Of a DNA stretch of 12,155 bases, positions 7,728 to 12,155 are shown one piece after another. Position numbers and translations under genes: made by a program. The notes under the pieces are model-generated. The model did no database searches. It saw only the letters and a program-made list of their open reading frames with translations, and had not been told where the DNA came from. The DNA comes from DATNFP01 sp035606335 (GTDB taxonomy: Bacteria > Bacteroidota > Bacteroidia > Chitinophagales > Chitinophagaceae), in contig DATNFP010000026.1 of the NCBI GenBank assembly GCA_035606335.1, forward strand, positions 1 to 12,155, given 5' to 3'. How positions within the stretch are numbered: the first letter of the stretch is position 1; every line of letters starts with the position of its first letter.

Positions 7728-7759
7728 GTTACTTTCTTTGCTTGTCCAAAGAAAGTAAC
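7728..7759. repeat. Perfect inverted repeat, hairpin 1
   Basis: GTTACTTTCTTTG (7728-7740) pairs perfectly over 13 bases with CAAAGAAAGTAAC (7747-7759) around a six-base loop CTTGTC. No T-run follows on either strand, so it does not look like a simple terminator. A second hairpin begins 14 bases later. The pair resembles the dispersed REP/BIME-like elements found in Bacteroidota intergenic regions. Confidence 0.85.
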
Positions 7760-7772
7760 CAAAGAAAAGACA

Positions 7773-7804
7773 CCTTTTGTCCAAACGCTCCGCAGGACAA
7801 AAGG
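7773..7804. repeat. Perfect inverted repeat, hairpin 2
   Basis: CCTTTTGTCC (7773-7782) pairs perfectly over 10 bases with GGACAAAAGG (7795-7804) around a 12-base loop AAACGCTCCGCA. Hairpins 1 and 2 share the word TTGTCCAAA at 7742-7750 and 7777-7785, and both span exactly 32 bases, suggesting related halves of one composite element. Confidence 0.83.
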
Positions 7805-7951
7805 ATTTGCTATACTCTGATCGCGGGGGATTGCTTTGATGCTACACTGGAACGTGCTGGCCCGATGAAGCTGGGGACTTCTTATTTGGGGGTGTGGTGT
7901 AGTACGAGTGCAGGCTGTTTTATTTCTATTAAGCCCAGTGCATGGGTTAGG

Positions 7952-7980
7952 GAGATACTTCACTACGTTCAGTATGACAA
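7952..7980 (+). repeat. REP-like dispersed repeat motif
   Basis: The stretch contains GATACT, then TCACTACGTTC, then AGTATGACA. It resembles a widespread bacterial intergenic motif I recall in the form GATTCTTC-ACT-CGTTCAGAATGACA. The flanks ATACT/AGTAT pair over five bases around an 11-base loop, and the known variants change in a compensating manner. The assignment rests on memory of the motif; only one copy is visible here. Confidence 0.5.
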
Positions 7981-8064
7981 TGCTATTTTGCTAATTAGCT
8001 TTTTTGTAAAAAAGAATTAAAATATAATTTAATATATATCTTTATTGTAAAAATTTTAAAGCGT

Positions 8065-8646
8065 ATGAAACACACACAATTAATTTGGGTTGCTATTGCC
8101 TTTTTTTGGTTTGCTTCATGCAACAACCCAGCACCATCGGACAACGGGATGCCACATACTGACACTACTGCAACCAAGATGGATAAAACCGACAGAAACA
8201 AAAAAGTAGCTATGGAGGCTATGGACGGTATGAATAGCCATGATACAGGTAAGGTATTTAAAACTATGGCTGCGAACTTTACGGATTACATGGATGGCAC
8301 GATGCCTCCACAGAAAGGAGATAGCGCAAAACAAACTCTGCAAATGCTAATGACTGCCTTTCCTGATATGAAAGGAGAAAATATGATAGTCTGCGCGGAT
8401 GGAGACAATGTAATGATAGCAGCGGACTGGACCATGACCTTTAAAAATGATATGATGGGCATGAAGGCCACGGGTAAAACTGCAAAATATAAAGACGTAG
8501 ATATTTTTACATTTGACGATAATGGAAAAATAATTTCCCACCGTAGTATATATCCAGGAAGCACGATGATGGCACTGGTCGGAGTAGATATGGCGAAGAT
8601 ACAGGCAATGGATAAGGATAAAATGAGTGGGGATAAGAAGAAGTAG
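8065..8646 (+). CDS. SnoaL-like (ester cyclase-type) lipoprotein, methionine-rich
   Basis: The 193-residue protein begins with a lipoprotein signal, MKHTQLIWVAIAFFWFASC, with the lipidated cysteine at C19. A Ser/Thr/Asp-rich linker runs to about residue 42. The rest (about 45-180) reads as a SnoaL-like/NTF2-fold domain: KKVAMEAMDGMNSHDTGKVF, DYMDGTMPP, QMLMTAFPDMKGE, a middle strand DGDNVMIAADWTMTFK, then DVDIFTFDDNGKIISHRSIY. Such domains bind small hydrophobic ligands or catalyse varied reactions; no specific one can be assigned. Methionine is unusually frequent, 23 of 193 residues including NDMMGMK and the C-terminal tail. The protein is expected to be membrane-anchored outside the cytoplasm. 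It stands alone, with a strong terminator just after its stop codon. Confidence 0.82.
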   Translation: MKHTQLIWVAIAFFWFASCNNPAPSDNGMPHTDTTATKMDKTDRNKKVAMEAMDGMNSHDTGKVFKTMAANFTDYMDGTMPPQKGDSAKQTLQMLMTAFPDMKGENMIVCADGDNVMIAADWTMTFKNDMMGMKATGKTAKYKDVDIFTFDDNGKIISHRSIYPGSTMMALVGVDMAKIQAMDKDKMSGDKKK

Positions 8647-8667
8647 TGCCTTTCGAAATATTAACAT

Positions 8668-8693
8668 AAGAGGGTGCCTGCAGGCACCCTCTT
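8668..8693. terminator. Perfect-palindrome Rho-independent terminator, probably bidirectional
   Basis: AAGAGGGTGCCTG (8668-8680) and CAGGCACCCTCTT (8681-8693) form an uninterrupted 26-base palindrome with a GC-rich stem. The arms end in AA and TT, so U residues follow the hairpin on both strands, though the runs are short. It lies 21 bases after the lipoprotein stop codon and 71 bases beyond the end of the convergent DAHP synthase gene, so it can serve both. Confidence 0.88.
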
Positions 8694-8764
8694 TAATATA
8701 CATGAAGAACTTAGTAAAATTGTATAAATTTATAATTCAACAACTACCTTTTTTATAGGTGATT

Positions 8765-9829
8765 TCAATCAACAATTTCTGTTTGATTTCTTATAGACTC
8801 TTCATGAATAGCAGTAAAGACATGTTTTATTAAAGCATCGCTAAGACCTTTTTCTTTGCCTTTATGAGTTAATCTAAGCATAACCTGATTCCACCTGGAT
8901 CGTTGAATTACTTTCTGGTTATTGTATTTTTTCATTTTCCCTATTCTTTTAGCAACTTCCATCCTTTGCTCAATCATATCTAAAAGATTATCGTCAATTA
9001 CATCAATCGTCCGCCTTAATTTGTGTATAGGATTGAGGCGTTCATCATGAGTTGTAATAGCTAATTGCTCTAATAAGTATAAAAATTCTTCTCCAGTTAT
9101 TTGTTGCTTAGCATCGCTTAAAGCACTTTCGGGATTGGGGTGTGTTTCCACCATCAATCCATCATATCCGAGTTCAATAGCTTTGGATGAAATCTCATAC
9201 AAATATTTTTTATCTCCGCCCAGATGACTAGGATCGCATATAAGTGGCAACTCCGGAAATCTTTTATGAAGTTCTATTGATATCTCCCAATATGGGGCAT
9301 TCCTATAGACATGCTTTTCATAAATTGAAAACCCTCTGTGTATCAAACTTACCTGGCCCACATTCGCCTTCATAATTCTTTCAATTGCTCCAGTCCATAA
9401 TTCAATATCAGGATTAAGAGGATTTTTTATCATGACATTAATTTTGGATCCACGCAAGGCTGTTGCAATCTCTTGCAGAGCAAATGGGTTTGTTGTAGTC
9501 CTTGCTCCTATCCATAATGTATCAATATTATATTTCAATGCCTCGTATACATGTTTAGCTGTGGCTACTTCCGTACAACATGGCAACCCATATTCTTCTT
9601 TAACTTGTCTCAACCATTTCAATCCAATTGAGCCAACTCCTTCAAATGAGCCAGGGCGTGTTCTTGGTTTCCATATTCCAGCTCTGAAAAGGTCAACTTT
9701 GCCTGAAGCTGCTAAAAATTTAGCAATGTTCATTACTTGTGTTTCTGTTTCCGCGCTGCAAGGACCAGCAATAATTAACGCTTTATTATTTTTCTTTTTT
9801 TCTGTTACTGCCACATCATTGTTTTTCAT
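8765..9829 (-). CDS. Bifunctional DAHP synthase / chorismate mutase
   Basis: The N-terminal part (from about residue 15 to 255) is a type I-beta 3-deoxy-7-phosphoheptulonate synthase, which condenses phosphoenolpyruvate with erythrose 4-phosphate to start the shikimate pathway. Motifs numbered from TTG 9859 are AGPCSAE (31-37), RAGIWKPRTRPGSFEG (59-74), GART (118-121), KNP (145-147), HRGF (174-177), CDPSH (208-212) and VETHPNP. Expected metal ligands are C34, H212, E238 and D249, with the last three in the spacing I recall for the Thermotoga enzyme. The C-terminal part (about 275-360) is an AroQ-type chorismate mutase, LRRTIDVIDDNLLDMIEQRM followed by EVAKRIGKMKK. ATG 9829 (354 residues) is preferred over TTG 9859 (364), because family similarity begins well after it. 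This fusion is typical of Bacteroidota. The gene follows the prephenate dehydratase gene by 51 bases and is probably in the same operon. Confidence 0.96.
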   Translation of the reverse strand: MKNNDVAVTEKKKNNKALIIAGPCSAETETQVMNIAKFLAASGKVDLFRAGIWKPRTRPGSFEGVGSIGLKWLRQVKEEYGLPCCTEVATAKHVYEALKYNIDTLWIGARTTTNPFALQEIATALRGSKINVMIKNPLNPDIELWTGAIERIMKANVGQVSLIHRGFSIYEKHVYRNAPYWEISIELHKRFPELPLICDPSHLGGDKKYLYEISSKAIELGYDGLMVETHPNPESALSDAKQQITGEEFLYLLEQLAITTHDERLNPIHKLRRTIDVIDDNLLDMIEQRMEVAKRIGKMKKYNNQKVIQRSRWNQVMLRLTHKGKEKGLSDALIKHVFTAIHEESIRNQTEIVD

Positions 9830-9880
9830 ATCAAATAATTTATCTGACTTATTTAGCAATACTTATCATTTAGCTTTATT

Positions 9881-10798
9881 TTAAACCTCCTCAATGGTTT
9901 GAAGTTCTTTCAATTCACACATTTGTTGTTGCATATGAATATATTTACCTAACATCTTCACTTGATAATTATATGTGATTGCCAGACACATAATATTTTC
10001 AAAGACAGAAATATCATTGTAAACAATGTCTGCTATAAATTGCTGTGACCTCAAACTATTGCTAACAGGCAATGACAGCAGATGTGTTATTTTGCAACAT
10101 CCATCATTAAGTAATTTGAATAAATGATATATTAACCCTTCACTAGTAATCGGAGAGAAAAGAACTGTTGCCTTATTAAATTCTTTACAATTCTCTCCAA
10201 ACTGATCTTTTGTTTTTTGTGATGATCCAGACAGAATTAAAAACCTCGTATTATTAATGATGTTTGTATTTATGTTTTCGGCAAGAATGTCAAGCCTATA
10301 TAATGATGCCGCCACTATACTTCCAATAGCTGCAACATTAAGCGCATTAGTATCATGAATATATTTAACGCTCAATGCGGTATTCGATGTCTCGACGATC
10401 TTAACGCCTTTATTAATAAGAGGCTCTAAAAAATCATGACATTGCAAAATCGCCACAGGATGAGAGTGAATCTCTGTAATCATCGATAGTGCTGTGCCCG
10501 GAAGAGTTATAAGGTTATGTTTTACAGGCAACCAAAGCTCACTAATAATATTCACATCAGCTGTGATCATTAATGGATAATTGACTGCAAGACTCCCTGC
10601 TATTGTATTTTCAACGGCAACTACAGCATAATCAACGCTATTTGTTTTTATAGCTATAAATAATTCTAAAAACGTTTCAAATGGAACAAGTGTTATATTC
10701 TTTGCAGAAAAAAATTTATTAGCTGCCAGGTGATGAAAGGAACCGTACCCCCCTAATATTGCCACGCTTATATTTTTTGAAGATTGTTGCATTGACAT
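9881..10798 (-). CDS. pheA: Prephenate dehydratase with divergent ACT domain
   Basis: The 305-residue enzyme converts prephenate to phenylpyruvate, the last step before transamination to phenylalanine. The catalytic domain (about 10-190) has VAILGGYGSFHHLAANKFF, VAVENTIAGSL (61-70), LPVKHNLITLPGT, HPVAILQCHDFL, TSNTALSVKYI, and the signature NNTRFLIL (182-189) with catalytic T184. An ACT-like regulatory domain (about 208-285) follows: KATVLFSP, then GLIYHLFKLLNDGCCKITHL. Where many family members have the Phe-binding ESRP motif, this one reads LLSLP; Bacteroidota often show QS[ML]P there, so feedback may differ. The tail is Gln/Glu-rich. Starts ATG 10798 and ATG 10792 are both possible. The gene is first in a two-gene aromatic operon and divergent from the Lrp/AsnC regulator across 152 bases. 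Confidence 0.93.
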   Translation of the reverse strand: MSMQQSSKNISVAILGGYGSFHHLAANKFFSAKNITLVPFETFLELFIAIKTNSVDYAVVAVENTIAGSLAVNYPLMITADVNIISELWLPVKHNLITLPGTALSMITEIHSHPVAILQCHDFLEPLINKGVKIVETSNTALSVKYIHDTNALNVAAIGSIVAASLYRLDILAENINTNIINNTRFLILSGSSQKTKDQFGENCKEFNKATVLFSPITSEGLIYHLFKLLNDGCCKITHLLSLPVSNSLRSQQFIADIVYNDISVFENIMCLAITYNYQVKMLGKYIHMQQQMCELKELQTIEEV

Positions 10799-10863
10799 AC
10801 TTATTTAATAATCTATTTCTCCAAAAATATTTTCCTTTAGAATAAATATTTTATTTAATTTAG

Positions 10864-10874
10864 TTTCTTAGAAA
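10864..10874. promoter_or_regulatory. Candidate operator palindrome 1 in the divergent region
   Basis: TTTCTTAGAAA is a perfect five-base palindrome around one central base in the 152-base region between pheA and the Lrp/AsnC gene. A second, longer palindrome with the same TTTCT/AGAAA arms lies 34 bases on. Lrp/AsnC proteins bind AT-rich imperfect palindromes cooperatively, so the pair is a reasonable operator candidate. In DNA this AT-rich, a short palindrome can arise by chance. Confidence 0.4.
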
Positions 10875-10908
10875 AAAAGAATTGTTTTAATTAATATTTT
10901 AGTTTTTA

Positions 10909-10926
10909 TTTCTAAATGATTAGAAA
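10909..10926. promoter_or_regulatory. Candidate operator palindrome 2 in the divergent region
   Basis: TTTCTAA and TTAGAAA form a perfect seven-base inverted repeat around ATGA, ending 24 bases before the Lrp/AsnC start codon. That position suits autorepression of the regulator gene. The same outer arms occur in palindrome 1. The role is inferred. Confidence 0.45.
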
Positions 10927-10950
10927 AAAGGCACTTTAAAAAGAAATTAT

Positions 10951-11424
10951 ATGCACTCATTGGACAAAAACGATAAACATATACTAACCATGTTACAAGA
11001 AAATGCCCATCAAACGCATAAGGAGATCGCCCGTAAACTTGGGATGTCGCTAACAGCGACTTATGAAAGAATTAAAAGACTGGAAAAACTAAGGGTGATA
11101 AAAAAGTATGTGGCACTTGTTGACAGAGAAAAAGTAGGTAAGGGATTATTGGTCCTTTGCCAGATATCACTAAAGGAACAGAGCCATGACAAACTAAAAG
11201 GGTTTGAAAGATCCATTCTTAAACTCGAAGAAATAATTGAATGCTATTATGTGGCTGGAAACTATGATTTCTTATTAAAGATTGTAAGTGAGAATATGAC
11301 AACTTATCAAAATTTCGTTATTACAAAACTATCCACTTTACCTAATGTCGCTAATGTGCAGAGTACATTTATTATGTCAGAGCTTAAATATGAAACTGCA
11401 ATAGGATTCATAAGTGAGAAATAG
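10951..11424 (+). CDS. Lrp/AsnC-family transcriptional regulator
   Basis: The 157-residue DNA-binding protein has the family layout. An AsnC-type helix-turn-helix covers about 4-60 (LDKNDKHILTMLQENAHQTH, then KEIARKLGMSLTATYERIKR and LEKLRVIKKYVALVD). A ligand-binding RAM domain covers about 66-150, with YYVAGNYDFLLKI (99-111) as the core effector-pocket motif and LPNVANVQSTFIMSELKYET after it. These regulators form dimers to octamers and commonly sense amino acids. Divergent placement beside the prephenate dehydratase/DAHP synthase operon suggests it regulates aromatic amino-acid synthesis and possibly itself. The effector is not evident from the sequence; phenylalanine or tyrosine would be the first guess. 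Start ATG 10951 fits the family. Confidence 0.94.
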   Translation: MHSLDKNDKHILTMLQENAHQTHKEIARKLGMSLTATYERIKRLEKLRVIKKYVALVDREKVGKGLLVLCQISLKEQSHDKLKGFERSILKLEEIIECYYVAGNYDFLLKIVSENMTTYQNFVITKLSTLPNVANVQSTFIMSELKYETAIGFISEK

Positions 11425-11495
11425 CTTTTTTTTATCAATAAGCTACAAACATATACCCTAAGCAAATTAACTTTCATTCAGGTTTTTACAAAAAG

Positions 11496-12068
11496 TTAAT
11501 TCACTATTTCAATATCGTATTTGTTTAAAAGGCCAATTACTTCAGGCAGGGAGAATTTGGCTTTTTTTATTTTGTTCATTTCAGGGTCGATGGAATAATT
11601 AAAAGAGGTACTAAAGTCAACTTTTTCTAGAATTGTATTTTCGAATACAGTGCTCATTAAATCGCAATTATGAAAAAGAGCGCCTGCCAAATCGCATTCT
11701 GTAAAATCGACTTCATGCAGTTGTGTATTTTTAAAAATGGTCTTTTTTATTTTGAGCTGATAGAATGAGGAATGAGTGAGGATGCAGCCATCGAAGCTGA
11801 AAGAGAGACTAAAAGGGTTGCAGTTTTCGAAATGAAGCCCCAACATTTTGCAGTCTTGGAAATTAATATCGCGAAATGTGGTTTTTGTGAGCTTTACAAG
11901 GCTTATGTTACACGCAATAAATTCGCATTCCCAAAAGGAACAGTCAGAAAAATCGGAACTTGAGAAATCGCAATTCCTGAAAATGCAATTTTCGTATTCA
12001 CCGGTCTCTAAATGATTTTCCAGAAAATCGTTCTTATCGAAATTTTTGTTTGTAAATACCTGATCCAT
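11496..12068 (-). CDS. Pentapeptide-repeat protein, Qnr-like
   Basis: The 190-residue protein is built almost entirely of pentapeptide repeats with Phe or Leu at the centre, forming a right-handed quadrilateral beta-helix. Central residues fall at 10, 15, 20, 25, 30, 35, 40, 45, 50, 60, 65, 70, 75 and 80. After a two-residue shift they continue at 92, 97, 102, 112, 117, 122, 127, 132, 137, 142, 147 and 152. Many repeats have Cys two residues before the centre (NCDF, DCSF, ECEF, ECDL). The C-terminal tail KAKFSLPEVIGLLNKYDIEI is non-repeat and amphipathic, like the dimerising tail of Qnr/MfpA gyrase-protecting proteins. The product is probably cytoplasmic. Qnr-like DNA mimicry is plausible but unproven, and many such proteins have no known role. 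The 87 bases upstream to the window edge hold no recognisable gene. Confidence 0.88.
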   Translation of the reverse strand: MDQVFTNKNFDKNDFLENHLETGEYENCIFRNCDFSSSDFSDCSFWECEFIACNISLVKLTKTTFRDINFQDCKMLGLHFENCNPFSLSFSFDGCILTHSSFYQLKIKKTIFKNTQLHEVDFTECDLAGALFHNCDLMSTVFENTILEKVDFSTSFNYSIDPEMNKIKKAKFSLPEVIGLLNKYDIEIVN

Positions 12069-12155
12069 TTTTAGTTACCAGTTTTTTTAAAGATACAGCA
12101 GATCTTAATATAGATAAAAGGTAAACTTTCGTTAACAATGGGAGCTTCCGGGCAG

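Larger units (their letters stand above)
7421..8064. other. Long intergenic region with repeat-like structure, no convincing gene
   Basis: The region separates the divergent YCII and lipoprotein genes. The first part (7421-7560) is AT-rich and holds the upstream A/T tract of the YCII promoter. Positions 7715-7980 carry two tandem hairpins and a REP-like motif. The last 80 bases (7990-8064) are extremely AT-rich and presumably contain the lipoprotein promoter, which I could not place. An open frame at 7562-8020 (plus) and another at 7715-7963 (minus) cross the hairpins. Both have low-complexity, un-protein-like translations and are probably spurious. Confidence 0.7.

Noticed and set aside
7562..8020. 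Open frame of 152 codons on the plus strand
   Set aside because: It crosses both hairpins and the REP-like motif, its translation resembles no domain, and the opposite strand is open as well. Best explained as a repeat element.
10960..10966. TGTCCAA (minus strand) at the start of the Lrp/AsnC gene
   Set aside because: The sequence 12 bases on does not match the -10 box. It is part of the codons for LDK.
11422..11500. Possible terminators after the Lrp/AsnC gene
   Set aside because: TAGCTT/AAGCTA has its T-run in the loop, and ATTAACTTT/AAAGTTAAT (11466-11474 and 11492-11500) is AT-only with no T-run after it on either strand.
12138..12155. ATG followed by six open codons at the right edge
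   Set aside because: Too short to judge; nothing supports a gene start over chance.

Overview
The window looks like a chromosomal segment of a Bacteroidota bacterium, most likely of the Chitinophagaceae type. The base composition is AT-rich and Shine-Dalgarno sites are weak or absent, with A-rich leaders instead. The gene families also fit: a GH92 glycosidase, a DUF481 outer-membrane protein, a PE-ligase-polymerase LigD, a DAHP synthase fused to a chorismate mutase, and a Qnr-like pentapeptide protein. No tRNA, rRNA, CRISPR array or transposase gene is visible.

Layout. At 1-484 (minus) is the N-terminus of a secreted GH92 alpha-mannosidase that runs off the left edge. At 642-1409 (plus) is a DUF481-like outer-membrane protein, and at 1507-4197 (plus) a complete three-domain LigD. 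From 4239 to 7354 every gene is on the minus strand. In transcription order they are a YCII/DGPF-domain protein, an ECF42-type sigma factor with a TPR-like C-terminal extension, a DoxX-like membrane protein, a TrmO-like tRNA methyltransferase and an AhpD-like carboxymuconolactone decarboxylase. Positions 7421-8064 hold no convincing gene but contain two tandem perfect hairpins and a REP-like motif. At 8065-8646 (plus) is a methionine-rich SnoaL-like lipoprotein, closed by a strong palindromic terminator. At 8765-10798 (minus) is a two-gene aromatic operon, prephenate dehydratase then DAHP synthase/chorismate mutase, divergent from an Lrp/AsnC regulator at 10951-11424. At 11496-12068 (minus) is a pentapeptide-repeat protein.

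The most notable result is the sigma-factor island. The YCII-sigma, DoxX-TrmO and decarboxylase units each start with the same promoter-like element, TGTCCAA-N12-CA[C/G]TC[A/C]T[C/T], at identical spacing. Each copy has an A/T-rich stretch upstream and lies 30-40 bases before the start codon. The -35-like part resembles the TGTCGA-type element I recall for ECF42 sigma factors of other phyla. The sequence therefore suggests a self-contained, autoregulated ECF42 regulon that includes a tRNA-modification enzyme and a CxxC redox-type protein. Its inducing signal cannot be read from the sequence.

The aromatic operon supplies entry into the shikimate pathway, chorismate mutase and prephenate dehydratase, so it covers both ends of the route to phenylpyruvate. 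The divergent Lrp/AsnC protein is a plausible local regulator, and the shared intergenic region carries two TTTCT/AGAAA palindromes.
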